Assembly (NCBI GenBank): GCA_029265715.1
Contig: JAJUGZ010000012.1
Location: 1-60,893 of the forward strand
Origin: Bacteroidota bacterium
GTDB lineage: Bacteria > Bacteroidota > Bacteroidia > Bacteroidales > Prolixibacteraceae
DNA: 60,893 bases
Direction of reading: 5' to 3'
Within the stretch, counting starts at the first letter, position 1; every line of letters starts with the position of its first letter. Under the pieces are notes generated by a model that was not told the DNA's origin, did no database searches, and saw only the letters and a program-made list of their open reading frames with translations. Position numbers and translations under genes: made by a program. Positions 51,854 to 60,589 of the stretch are shown here, in pieces.

Positions 51854-52600
51854 TTATAACGTATCCGGAAACTGGATCTTGATATGATCCAATGCTTGCC
51901 GGGATGCGTTTTGTTGAGCTTCTTTTTTCGAACCGCCTGTGCCTCTTCCGAAGATTTCATTTTCCACTTCTACCGAAGCCACAAAAAGCATTTGTTTGCT
52001 ATCAGCTTTTGTTTCGTCGCTGGTATTGAACGATACAGACTTCTTATTTTTCTGGGACCATTCGATCAGTTGACTCTTGTAGTTTGTGTTGGTGTTTTGC
52101 ACCTCATTCAGGTCGACATATTGGTTAAGCAACTTGCGGGTTATGAACTGACGGGCCTCCTGGTACCCTTTGTCTAAGTATATGGCACCAATTAGTGCTT
52201 CGAGTGCATCGCCGTAGATGTGACTGGTTTCGACCGTTGATGTGGTATTGGATTGGATGTAATGGTTCAGCCCGATTTGGTAGGTAAGCTGGGTTAAAAA
52301 GCTCCGGTTTACCAGCTTCGATCTCATTTGAGTGAGGTAGCCCTCGTCCTGACTGGGAAACCGGTTGTATAGGAAATCGGCAATGACTGCGCCCAAAACA
52401 GCATCGCCCAAATATTCCAGCCGTTCGTTGTTTACGTAGTTGCCCTGAGAATCAAGCAGGGAGGCTGATTTGTGAATTACGGCTGTGTCGTACAATCGCA
52501 AGTTACTGGGATAGAAGCCCAGTAATGATTTTAAAAACAAATAAAACTCTTTTCTTGAAGAAGAAAAGAGTTTTATTCTTTGTACGATTGTTCGTATCAC
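51854..52600 (-). CDS. rnc: ribonuclease III
   Basis: The 248-residue endonuclease cuts double-stranded RNA. The catalytic signature NERLEYLGDAVLG starts at residue 58; DALEALIGAIYLD is the second acidic block; a dsRBD fills about 175-245 (GSKKEAQQNASRQALDHI). It starts 6 bases after fabF. Bases 52540-52577, coding for residues 8-21, form a perfect hairpin. The N-terminal segment (LGFYPSNLRLY) is typical of Bacteroidota RNase III, so this start is credible. Confidence 0.95.
   Translation of the reverse strand: MIRTIVQRIKLFSSSRKEFYLFLKSLLGFYPSNLRLYDTAVIHKSASLLDSQGNYVNNERLEYLGDAVLGAVIADFLYNRFPSQDEGYLTQMRSKLVNRSFLTQLTYQIGLNHYIQSNTTSTVETSHIYGDALEALIGAIYLDKGYQEARQFITRKLLNQYVDLNEVQNTNTNYKSQLIEWSQKNKKSVSFNTSDETKADSKQMLFVASVEVENEIFGRGTGGSKKEAQQNASRQALDHIKIQFPDTL
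52540..52577. other. perfect 17-bp inverted repeat inside the rnc 5' coding region
   Basis: AATAAAACTCTTTTCTT (52540-52556) and AAGAAAAGAGTTTTATT (52561-52577) are exact inverted copies with a 4-base loop. On the rnc mRNA this is a 17-bp stem near the 5' end, 30 bases after the fabF stop, followed by a T-rich stretch. It may be a terminator/attenuator after fabF or a substrate for RNase III itself. Confidence 0.75.
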
Positions 52601-52606
52601 TTTCGT

Positions 52607-53848
52607 TTAGATTTTCTTAAAAATAACGGTTGCATTATGCCCACCAAAACCGAATGTGTTGCTTAAGGCAGTCTTGATTTTCTTTTCTTTTGCAACGTTG
52701 AAGGTGAAATCGAAGCGTGAGTCGATATCCGGATCATCGGTAAAGTGGTTGATCGTTGGCGGAATAATGCCATTCTGTAATGCTAAAATTGAAGCAATGG
52801 CTTCAACAGCGCCAGCAGCACCCAATAAGTGGCCGGTCATTGATTTGGTTGAGCTGATGCTCATGTTAAAAGCGTGGTCACCGAAGACTTTCTGAATCGC
52901 TTTAGGCTCGGCAACGTCGCCAAGTGGTGTAGAAGTACCATGCACATTGATGTAGTCAATGTCTTCCGGGTTTAATCCGGCATCTTCGAGCGCCCACTTC
53001 ATGACCAAGGTTGCTCCTGCGCCATCCGGATCCGGAGCTGTCATGTGGTAAGCGTCGGCAGAAATGCCGCCTCCGGCAAGTTCTGCATAAATTTTTGCGC
53101 CGCGTTTTACTGCGTGCTCGTACTCTTCGAGGATAAGTGCCCCGGAACCTTCACCCATTACAAAACCATCACGGTCTTTGTCGAAAGGACGTGAGGCTGT
53201 TTTAGGATCGTCATTTCGGGTAGAAATAGCCCGCATGGAATTAAATCCAGCTATTCCTGCCGGATTAATTGCAGCTTCAGATCCTCCGGAAATGAAAATG
53301 TCAGCTTTCCCCATCCGGATGTAATTCATTGCTTCAACCAACGCGTGGGAAGCAGAGGCACATGCTGAAACTGTAGTAAAGTTTGGCCCTCTGAATCCAT
53401 AGCGGATGGACAACAAACCTCCTGCGATATTGGCGATCATTTTTGGAATGAAGAATGGAGAATAGCGAGGCATCTCGTGTTTGTAATTCAACGTTTCTTC
53501 AAAAAAAGTTTGCAGACCCCCAATTCCGGCGCCCCAGATAACTCCAGCCCTGTCTTTATTTATTTTCTCAAGATCGAGTCCCGAATCAGCCATCGCCTGA
53601 GCGGCAGTGGCATACGCATACAAGGTATAGGGATCGTGTTTCCGTATCTCCTTGCTTTCTACGTAAAGCGACGGGTCGAAATTCTTGAGTTCACAGGCAA
53701 ATGTGGTCTTATGGGTAGAGGCGTCAAACCGGGTAATTGGCGCAGCGCCACTTACCCCGTTTTTTAGCCCTTCCCAATATTCTTCCACAGAATTACCCAG
53801 CGGGTTTACGGTCCCAAGACCAGTAACAACTACCCGTTTAAATTCCAT
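52607..53848 (-). CDS. fabF: beta-ketoacyl-ACP synthase II
   Basis: The 413-residue condensing enzyme elongates fatty acids with malonyl-ACP. The Cys-His-His triad is in VSACASASHA, NVHGTSTPLGD and SMTGHLLGAAG, with the GFGGHN loop near the C-terminus. It follows acpP by 19 bases and precedes rnc by 6, the conserved acpP-fabF-rnc order. Confidence 0.96.
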   Translation of the reverse strand: MEFKRVVVTGLGTVNPLGNSVEEYWEGLKNGVSGAAPITRFDASTHKTTFACELKNFDPSLYVESKEIRKHDPYTLYAYATAAQAMADSGLDLEKINKDRAGVIWGAGIGGLQTFFEETLNYKHEMPRYSPFFIPKMIANIAGGLLSIRYGFRGPNFTTVSACASASHALVEAMNYIRMGKADIFISGGSEAAINPAGIAGFNSMRAISTRNDDPKTASRPFDKDRDGFVMGEGSGALILEEYEHAVKRGAKIYAELAGGGISADAYHMTAPDPDGAGATLVMKWALEDAGLNPEDIDYINVHGTSTPLGDVAEPKAIQKVFGDHAFNMSISSTKSMTGHLLGAAGAVEAIASILALQNGIIPPTINHFTDDPDIDSRFDFTFNVAKEKKIKTALSNTFGFGGHNATVIFKKI

Positions 53849-53867
53849 AAAAGTTGTTTTGGTATGA

Positions 53868-54107
53868 TTACTTTTTCAGATTTTCTTCGATGTGCTTGAT
53901 AGCTTCACCTACAGTTGAGATTTTTTCAGCCTGATCATCTGGAATAGCAAGATCGAATTCTTTTTCGAATTCCATAATTAATTCTACAGTGTCAAGTGAG
54001 TCTGCTCCCAAGTCGTTTGTGAAAGATGCTTCCGGAGTAACTTCACTTTCATCAACACCTAATTTGTCAACAATAATTGCTTTTACTTTTGCTGCAACGT
54101 CAGACAT
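53868..54107 (-). CDS. acpP: acyl carrier protein
   Basis: A 79-residue acidic ACP with the phosphopantetheine site Ser37 in [10 protein letters not shown]. It heads the acpP-fabF-rnc operon and is divergent from purN. The 190-base region between them holds purN's -7 element and, for acpP, a weaker TACTTTGC-like box near 54157. Confidence 0.96.
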   Translation of the reverse strand: MSDVAAKVKAIIVDKLGVDESEVTPEASFTNDLGADSLDTVELIMEFEKEFDLAIPDDQAEKISTVGEAIKHIEENLKK

Positions 54108-54239
54108 AATTGTAATTTTTGGTTAATATTCAATTTGTTTCAAAAAATTCGACGCAAAGTAATAAATTTACCCCTAATATTTCAAAGAAAAAATTAAATT
54201 ATTGGTTGTTTTGCACATCAGAAGAAGAGTGGAAAGATC

Positions 54240-54247
54240 TATATTTG
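54240..54247 (+). promoter_or_regulatory. candidate -7 element of purN
   Basis: TATATTTG fits TAnnTTTG, 51 bases before purN. A TTTG lies about 26 bases further upstream, slightly farther than the usual spacing. Confidence 0.5.
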
Positions 54248-54297
54248 AACTTTTTATTCAAAAATTCAACTATCAAAAATACTAAACGATAAGATAC

Positions 54298-54879
54298 ATG
54301 AAACGTATTGCGATTTTTGCTTCAGGGTCTGGTACGAATGCCCAAAAAATTATTGAATATTTTGCTGAGAGCAAGGATATTGTGGTCGATTCGTTGTGGT
54401 CAAACAATGAAAACGCCTATGCCCTGATTAGAGCAGAAAGACTTGGGGTTGAGACTTTTACATTCGATAAAGAGGAGCTGTATTATAGTAATGAAATTCT
54501 TGACAGGTTGAACGACAGGCGGATTGATATGATTGTGTTGGCCGGGTTTCTTTGGTTGCTTCCCCAGAGCCTCACCGAATTGTTTATTGTTGTGAATATT
54601 CATCCGGCGCTCTTGCCAAAATTTGGAGGGAAAGGCATGTATGGCTTACATGTTCATAAGGCGGTATTGGCCGGGAAGGAGAAGGAAAGCGGTATTACAA
54701 TTCATTACGTCAACGAACGGTATGATTCCGGAGATATCATTTTCCAGGCCAAATGCCCCGTTTATGAAACAGACACTCCCGAAGAGCTGGCCAATCGGGT
54801 CCATGAATTGGAATATCAGCATTATCCGCGGGTTATTGAAGAGATACTGCTTAAAGAATCAGACGAAGATTACCTATAA
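54298..54879 (+). CDS. purN: phosphoribosylglycinamide formyltransferase
   Basis: The 193-residue GAR transformylase uses 10-formyl-THF in purine synthesis. Motifs: phosphate-binding SGSGTNAQ (8-15), the catalytic NIHPALLP (about 101-108) with Asn and His, and the Asp in RYDSGDII. It is monocistronic, with a strong hairpin just after the stop. Confidence 0.95.
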   Translation: MKRIAIFASGSGTNAQKIIEYFAESKDIVVDSLWSNNENAYALIRAERLGVETFTFDKEELYYSNEILDRLNDRRIDMIVLAGFLWLLPQSLTELFIVVNIHPALLPKFGGKGMYGLHVHKAVLAGKEKESGITIHYVNERYDSGDIIFQAKCPVYETDTPEELANRVHELEYQHYPRVIEEILLKESDEDYL

Positions 54880-54925
54880 AAAGCAGAAAGCCAATCTCAT
54901 AAAAGACTGGCTTTCTGCTTTTTAT
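54876..54925. terminator. bidirectional rho-independent terminator
   Basis: ATAAAAAGCAGAAAGCCA pairs perfectly with TGGCTTTCTGCTTTTTAT over a 14-base loop, between the convergent purN and M23 peptidase genes. Confidence 0.92.
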
Positions 54926-54932
54926 AGCTTGC

Positions 54933-56180
54933 TTACTTGAGTATCGGGATTTTTTGTAATTGTGTTGTTAATGAATCGCGCAATGCGGTGAAGGCAGCCA
55001 TGTTCTGGTCGTGTACTGGTTCGACTGGTGGCGCTTTGATCTTTAACGGGTCAACCGGCGTGCCTCCCTGAAATACTCGGAAGTCGAGGTGCGGCCCGGT
55101 TGCCAGACCGGTAGCCCCAACGTACCCGATCAATTCTCCCTGACGGACGTGCGATCCGGTTTTTATCCCCGGGGCAAATCCTTTCAGATGCATATAGCTA
55201 GTGGTGTAAACCGAATTGTGCTTTATTTTCAAGAAATTGCCTCCACCGGCCGCCTGGTACCCTTTGGCAATCACAATCCCGTCGCCAATGGTAAATACGG
55301 GAGTTCCTGATGGCGCTGCATAATCAATGCCATGATGGGGCCTGTGTATTTTCAGCACCGGGTGATAACGGTCGTTGGTAAAATAGGAACTGATCCGGCT
55401 AAACTTTAGGGGTGCTTTCAAAAAAGCTTTTTTCAGGCTTTTCCCCTTATCGTCGAAATAGCTTTCTTCATTGTCCTGTAAAAACAAAAAAGCATAATAA
55501 TCTTCGTTGGCGTGATTAAAATTGGCGGCAAAAATTTTCCCTAATCCTACCGGGACCCCATCAACGCTGTTTTCTTCATAAATGACCTGAAAATGGTCGC
55601 CTTTCTGAATCCCGAAGAAGTCGATAGTCCAAGCGTAAATTTCAGATAGTTGGATGGCCAACATGGGGCTCAATCCTTGGTCGGTCATGCAATTCCACAG
55701 CGATGACTTAATTTCTCCGGATGCCGTTTTGATCTCAGTTTTTACTGGTTTTACTCCTTTTGTAACTTTCAGACTGTCGGTGAGTTGATAGACGACGTAT
55801 TCAATCGGGTTAATTTCGTATACCAGATATTGGGGGGTTAAGGTACTGTCGTTTTTCAGGAAGAAATGATAGTCATTCCTGACTTTTATTTTTCGTGCGT
55901 CAAAGACCAAAACCGAGTTTTTGGCGATTTGGTCGATGGTTGTCATCGGGATTCCCTTTGATAAAAGAATGTCTGATAAGTTTTGTCCGGGCCTGACAGT
56001 TCCCGATTCAATTTGAAAAGAATCGACGGGCAGGCCATACATTAATACTGGTTCTGGAATTTCGACAATGGCCGGAACTTCCGGAGCAGCTTCCATGATC
56101 CGTTTAATCTGGAAAAATACGATCAACAATGCGGCTACAATTACGGCAATCAGAATGCCTATTTTGATTTTCTTTTTCAT
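54933..56180 (-). CDS. M23-family (LytM-like) peptidase
   Basis: The 415-residue protein has an N-terminal signal anchor (about 5-24), a central region (about 55-260) with LysM/OapA-like and beta segments, and a C-terminal M23 domain (about 262-390). The Zn ligands are His282 and Asp286 (HHGID); the HxH motif reads GPHLDFRV, so His364 is kept but the usual second His is Asp366. It may be a periplasmic peptidoglycan hydrolase or an enzymatically reduced scaffold. The start codon lies at the edge of a palindromic repeat. Confidence 0.85.
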   Translation of the reverse strand: MKKKIKIGILIAVIVAALLIVFFQIKRIMEAAPEVPAIVEIPEPVLMYGLPVDSFQIESGTVRPGQNLSDILLSKGIPMTTIDQIAKNSVLVFDARKIKVRNDYHFFLKNDSTLTPQYLVYEINPIEYVVYQLTDSLKVTKGVKPVKTEIKTASGEIKSSLWNCMTDQGLSPMLAIQLSEIYAWTIDFFGIQKGDHFQVIYEENSVDGVPVGLGKIFAANFNHANEDYYAFLFLQDNEESYFDDKGKSLKKAFLKAPLKFSRISSYFTNDRYHPVLKIHRPHHGIDYAAPSGTPVFTIGDGIVIAKGYQAAGGGNFLKIKHNSVYTTSYMHLKGFAPGIKTGSHVRQGELIGYVGATGLATGPHLDFRVFQGGTPVDPLKIKAPPVEPVHDQNMAAFTALRDSLTTQLQKIPILK

Positions 56181-56182
56181 CC

Positions 56183-56314
56183 GTATAAATTTTCAATGTA
56201 GGTTCGTACAATTTCGTATCTATTTCTGTTTTTCAAAATGGTTTTTCAACGAGATGGAATAGCCATTTATACATTCCTGGTTGGTATAAGCTTCAGCTTT
56301 TATGGCTATTTCAT
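56183..56314. repeat. interspersed repeat module, copy near the M23 gene
   Basis: 56183-56204 is identical to 6713-6734, and the match continues with one change to GTACAATTT. A palindrome follows: AGATGGAATAGCCAT (56252-56266) and ATGGCTATTTCAT (56302-56314). The same order (linker then palindrome) occurs at 6713-6845. This copy occupies the 5' leader of the M23 peptidase gene. Confidence 0.75.
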
Positions 56315-56456
56315 TAATGTAATTCATTAGTAGTCGGCAGAAATGTCCAAAACCTCTAACTAGACATACCCGGAGATATTGGATATTTCGGGACTGGTTA
56401 ATTTTTTACTAAAGCAAGAAACGAACGATTTTTGCTTTTCGGATTTCCGGATACAA

Positions 56457-56489
56457 AAAAAGTTGGAAAAACGATCTTTCCCAACTTTT
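56457..56489 (-). terminator. rho-independent terminator of the YitT gene
   Basis: AAAAGTTGG/CCAACTTTT with a short inner AAA/TTT pair; on the minus strand it ends in a T-run. It lies 22 bases after the YitT-family stop. Confidence 0.75.
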
Positions 56490-56511
56490 CGCATTTATAA
56501 TCGTGCGCCTT

Positions 56512-57381
56512 TTATATTTTTATTTTTTCGAACCCTTTCCCATATACCCCCATGACGCTTCCCATCGAGATAAAGGCATCCGGGTCGATTTCCTTTATTT
56601 TTCGGAATAAATCGCTGGTTTCGCTTTTTCGGACAACGGTCATCAGGATTTTTACCGGATCTTTGGTGTACCATCCGGTTCCGTCTATAATTGTTACGCC
56701 GCGGTACATCTCATCGTTGATATAATCGGCAATTTCGTGGTATTTACCTGAAAAGATAAACATCTGGGCCGATGCATTAGCCCCGCTCAGGAAAGCATCC
56801 AGGGCATAGGATACGACCCACATTTCAACAAAACCATATACCATTTTTTCGAGCGAATGGAATACAAAGTACGATGACGAAATAATGATCACATCGCAAT
56901 ACATGATGATTCTTCCCGGACTGATATTGCGGTATTTGTTGATGATCATGGCGATAATGTCGGTTCCTCCTGTGCTTCCCCCGCGCGAGAAAACGATGCC
57001 CAATCCAACACCGCCTAAAATACCTCCCAGTACAACTGCCATGAAGGTGTCGTCGACAAGGGGCCCGGGGAATAATTTGGGGAAAACAGAGAAAAAGAAT
57101 GTTACCATAAACATGCTGTAGATGGTTTTTATACCGAAGCTTGCCCCCAGAATTTTAATGGCCAGGGCTACCAGAAAAACGTTAATAACAAAATAAGTCA
57201 ACCCGATCGGTATTTTACTGCTGTAGTAAACTACGGCTGCCAAGCCGGAAACGCCTCCTCCGGTAATTTCAGCAGGGATCAAAAATAAGGTCCATGACAA
57301 TGCAAAAATGGCCAGCCCGATTGTAATAATCGTGTAATCCTCAATTAGTTTTCTAATTTTTTCTGATTTGGTAATCGTCAT
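56512..57381 (-). CDS. YitT family membrane protein
   Basis: The 289-residue protein has five or six helices (DUF161 core, with IPAEITGGGVSGLAAVVYY and FSRGGSTGGTDIIAMIINKY) and a C-terminal DUF2179 domain (about 215-285; MYRGVTIIDGTGWYTKDP). The function of this widespread inner-membrane family is not settled. I used ATG 57381; a TTG three codons earlier is the first start in the frame. Confidence 0.9.
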   Translation of the reverse strand: MTITKSEKIRKLIEDYTIITIGLAIFALSWTLFLIPAEITGGGVSGLAAVVYYSSKIPIGLTYFVINVFLVALAIKILGASFGIKTIYSMFMVTFFFSVFPKLFPGPLVDDTFMAVVLGGILGGVGLGIVFSRGGSTGGTDIIAMIINKYRNISPGRIIMYCDVIIISSSYFVFHSLEKMVYGFVEMWVVSYALDAFLSGANASAQMFIFSGKYHEIADYINDEMYRGVTIIDGTGWYTKDPVKILMTVVRKSETSDLFRKIKEIDPDAFISMGSVMGVYGKGFEKIKI

Positions 57382-57535
57382 TCCCCTCAATTTTATTCGT
57401 TTGATTAACTGGTTCTTAAAAGATATAACCTTTTATTTTAATGGGCGCAAAAGAACAGGCTTTAAACTTATTTTTTCATGGGAAATGTCACCTTCGACAT
57501 AAATTAATAATGATTTTTGTTATGGGTAACATTAA

Positions 57536-57576
57536 AAAAAGCGCAAAAAAAAGCGCAGAAGGAAGAACTTCTGCGC
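57536..57576 (-). terminator. rho-independent terminator of leuS
   Basis: GCGCAGAAG pairs with CTTCTGCGC over 6 bases; on the minus strand the stem is followed by a run of T, 26 bases after leuS. Confidence 0.85.
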
Positions 57577-57601
57577 CTGAGTTTTTATGAACGAAATGGT
57601 A

Positions 57602-60256
57602 TTACAATACCACATTGATAATCTTTTTCGGAACCACGATGATTTTTTTCGGTGTTTTGCCTTCCAGCCAACGGGCGGATGATTCATGTTCCAGAACGGC
57701 CTTTTCAACTTCAGCATTTGGCATGTCAATCGGCAAGGCAATCTTAAATCGCATCTTTCCGTTGAACGAAACCGGGTATTCGAACGTGCTTTCAACAAAC
57801 AGGCTTTCGTCAACTTCAGGCCAGCTTTCGTAGGCCAGTGTTTCATTATGACCGTACAGTTGCCATAGTTCTTCGGCCAGGTGCGGGGCATACGGAGCCA
57901 GAATTTTTGCAAATGTTTCGGCGGTTTGTTTGGTTACTTTGCCTTGCTTCAGTACGTGATTGTTGAAAATCATCAGGGCCGAAATTCCGGTATTGAACCG
58001 CAGGTTTTCGATGTCGTCGCCTACCTTTTTTATCGTTTGGTGCAATAGCTTCAGCGTTTCTTTGTCTTCGTCGCCTCCGGTAATATTCTCCGGATCTCCG
58101 AAGAAGCGGCAGGCACGGTTCAGGAACCCGAATACGCCTTTTACACCGTTTTCGGCCCACGGTTTCACGTCGTCGAGCGGCCCCATGAACATTTCATATA
58201 GGCGCAGCGAGTCGGCCCCGAATTTCTCGACCACATCGTCCGGGTTGACCACATTTTTCAGCGATTTCGACATCTTGGCCACGATCTGACGCAGTTCTTC
58301 GCCGGTTTCTTTATGGAAATATTTCCCGTCTTTTTCTTCAACCAGGTCGCTGGCTATTTTGGCGCCGGTGGCCGTTTCGTAAGCAAAAGCCAGGATCATC
58401 CCCTGGTTAAACAGTTTCCGGAATGGCTCTTCCGTAGAAACAACGCCTAAATCGAACAGCACTTTATGCCAGAAACGAGAGTACAGAAGGTGCAATACCG
58501 CGTGCTCGGCCCCTCCGATGTACAGATCGACCGGCATCCAGTAGTTTTCTACTTTCGGGTCGAAAATCTGTTCGTCGTTGTGCGGGTCGATGTAGCGCAA
58601 ATAGTACCAACACGAACCGGCCCACTGGGGCATGGTATTGGTTTCGCGGCGGCCTTTGCGTCCGTTGGCATCGGTTACATACAGCCAGTCGGCAGCGTTG
58701 GCCAGCGGAGATTCGCCTCCCTCGCCCGGTTCGTATTTCTCCATCTCCGGAAGTGTGACCGGGAGTAGGTTTTCTTCTACCAGGCTGATTTCGCCGTCTT
58801 CCCAGTGAATAACCGGGAATGGTTCGCCCCAGTAGCGTTGGCGGCTGAACAGCCAGTCGCGCAATTTATAGTTTACAGTTGCTTTGCCAATTCCCTGTTC
58901 CTGAAGCCAGGCCACGATGGTTTCAATCCCTTGTTTTTTGTTCAGGCCATTCAGGTTAATTCCTTTATCCGGGTTGACTGAATTGATGTACGCGCCGTCT
59001 TCGGTCCAGCAGGCATTTCCGGCTAAAACGGCAGCGCGTGTTTCAGCGTCGGCCTCTTTGGGGTCGAGGATGCAAACAACCGGGATGTCGAATTTTTGTG
59101 CGAACTCGAAGTCGCGGGTGTCGTGTGCCGGAACAGCCATGATGGCGCCTGTCCCGTAACCCATCAATACATAATCGGCCACCCAGATCGGAATTTGTTT
59201 TCCGGTAACGGGGTTGATGGCATAACGGCCGGTGAAAACGCCGGTTTTTTCTTTGGCCAGTTCGGTGCGGTCTAAATCCGATTTCAGCGAAGCAGCCTGA
59301 ACGTATTCGGCCACCCGGACTTCGGCTTCCGGAGTTGTCAGCTTCGACAATAGCGGGTGTTCCGGAGACACCACCATGTATGTTGCCCCGAAAAGCGTAT
59401 CGGGGCGGGTGGTGTAAACCCGCAGTTTTTCGGTCAGTCCGTCCAGCGCAAAATCTACCTCGGCGCCGGTCGACTTGCCGATCCAATTGCGCTGCATGTC
59501 TTTTACGCCTTCGGGCCAATCCAATTGTTCCAGTCCCTGCAATAACCGTTCGGCATAATGCGGGATGCGGAGTAGCCATTGTTTCAGGTTTTTGCGCACT
59601 ACCTGGTTGCCGCATTTCTCGTGCGAGCCGTCGGTTAGCACTTCTTCGTTGGCACAAACTGTTTTACACGACTGGCACCACCAAACCTGGGCGTTGTCGT
59701 AATAAGCCAGTCGTTTTTCTGAAATGTACGTTTTGACTGCGGCGTCGCCTTGCGCTTTTACATCCTCCGGGATTGGCAATTCACTGATCGGACGGCCTTT
59801 GCCCTGTTCGGCATCGAACCAGGTGTTGTACAGCTTGGTGAAAATCCACTGGGTCCAGCGAAAATATTTCGGGTCGGTGGTATTAATTTCCCGGTCCCAG
59901 TCGTAACTCAAGCCAAGCGATTTAATTTGCCGGCGAAAGTTGTCGCAGTTTTTCTGCGTGGTAATGGCCGGATGTGTCCCGGTTTGAATCGCGTATTGCT
60001 CGGCCGGCAGCCCAAAAGCATCCCAGCCCATCGGGTGCAGTACGTTAAAGCCTTTCGTCCGTTTGTAGCGGCTGATGATATCAGTAGCCGTGTACCCTTC
60101 GGGGTGACCCACATGCAGGCCCGCGCCCGATGGATACGGGAACATGTCTAACACGTAATATTTGGGTTTCGAAAAATCGTTTGGCGTTTTAAACGTTTTG
60201 TTGTTTTCCCAGTATTGTTGCCATTTGGGCTCAATTTCCCAGAATTTGTAATCCAT
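57602..60256 (-). CDS. leuS: leucyl-tRNA synthetase
   Basis: The 884-residue class I synthetase charges tRNA-Leu. The HIGH-type motif is HVGH (48-51), KMSKS is at 661-665, and the CP1 editing domain (about 230-420) has [13 protein letters not shown]. The frame is open to 60394 but the extra 46 residues have no similarity and cross the promoter, so I used ATG 60256 ([12 protein letters not shown]). Confidence 0.97.
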   Translation of the reverse strand: MDYKFWEIEPKWQQYWENNKTFKTPNDFSKPKYYVLDMFPYPSGAGLHVGHPEGYTATDIISRYKRTKGFNVLHPMGWDAFGLPAEQYAIQTGTHPAITTQKNCDNFRRQIKSLGLSYDWDREINTTDPKYFRWTQWIFTKLYNTWFDAEQGKGRPISELPIPEDVKAQGDAAVKTYISEKRLAYYDNAQVWWCQSCKTVCANEEVLTDGSHEKCGNQVVRKNLKQWLLRIPHYAERLLQGLEQLDWPEGVKDMQRNWIGKSTGAEVDFALDGLTEKLRVYTTRPDTLFGATYMVVSPEHPLLSKLTTPEAEVRVAEYVQAASLKSDLDRTELAKEKTGVFTGRYAINPVTGKQIPIWVADYVLMGYGTGAIMAVPAHDTRDFEFAQKFDIPVVCILDPKEADAETRAAVLAGNACWTEDGAYINSVNPDKGINLNGLNKKQGIETIVAWLQEQGIGKATVNYKLRDWLFSRQRYWGEPFPVIHWEDGEISLVEENLLPVTLPEMEKYEPGEGGESPLANAADWLYVTDANGRKGRRETNTMPQWAGSCWYYLRYIDPHNDEQIFDPKVENYWMPVDLYIGGAEHAVLHLLYSRFWHKVLFDLGVVSTEEPFRKLFNQGMILAFAYETATGAKIASDLVEEKDGKYFHKETGEELRQIVAKMSKSLKNVVNPDDVVEKFGADSLRLYEMFMGPLDDVKPWAENGVKGVFGFLNRACRFFGDPENITGGDEDKETLKLLHQTIKKVGDDIENLRFNTGISALMIFNNHVLKQGKVTKQTAETFAKILAPYAPHLAEELWQLYGHNETLAYESWPEVDESLFVESTFEYPVSFNGKMRFKIALPIDMPNAEVEKAVLEHESSARWLEGKTPKKIIVVPKKIINVVL

Positions 60257-60294
60257 ATTTATTTGCGATTCAAAGGTTTTCAGACAATGACCGG

Positions 60295-60323
60295 CAAAGA
60301 TAGAAAAAAATGGGCAGAGGCAA
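60295..60323 (-). promoter_or_regulatory. leuS promoter
   Basis: On the minus strand TATCTTTG (60295-60302) fits TAnnTTTG, and a TTG lies 18 bases further upstream, near the usual -33 spacing. The start would give a leader of about 35 bases. Confidence 0.55.
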
Positions 60324-60420
60324 GGGAAAAGAACCTTGTGAATTTTAAAGGTATAGAAACTGATAAATATCCCGACAACAAGGTAGGCGACCATATCCTT
60401 TCAACCCTTAGTTCCGATTA

Positions 60421-60589
60421 AAGAGTAGTTGGTCTGACGGATACGCGCTAGGTTGAACAGGCAGTGAGGGAAGTTCGGCAATCACTATGCGGGCGATTCA
60501 TCGGTCGATTCAACGATGTATTTGGGACGGACAATCTGACGTACATAGACATTGGCCGGCTCATATTCCAGTATTTCTGTAATCGCTTC
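60421..60589 (-). pseudogene. IS66-family transposase (TnpC) remnant
   Basis: Minus-strand frames contain EAITEILEYEPANVYVRQIV, then RPKYIVESTDE, then a stop after ESPA and a shifted IVIAELPSLPVQP. This is the N-terminal/middle TnpC signature (EILEY, VRRIVRPKY, IAxLPxxP). It has a frameshift and lacks most of the gene. Its upstream edge abuts the IS4-like transposase stop. Confidence 0.85.

Noticed and set aside
60257-60394. 46-residue N-terminal extension of leuS
   Set aside because: No similarity to leucyl-tRNA synthetases, and the region holds the likely promoter.
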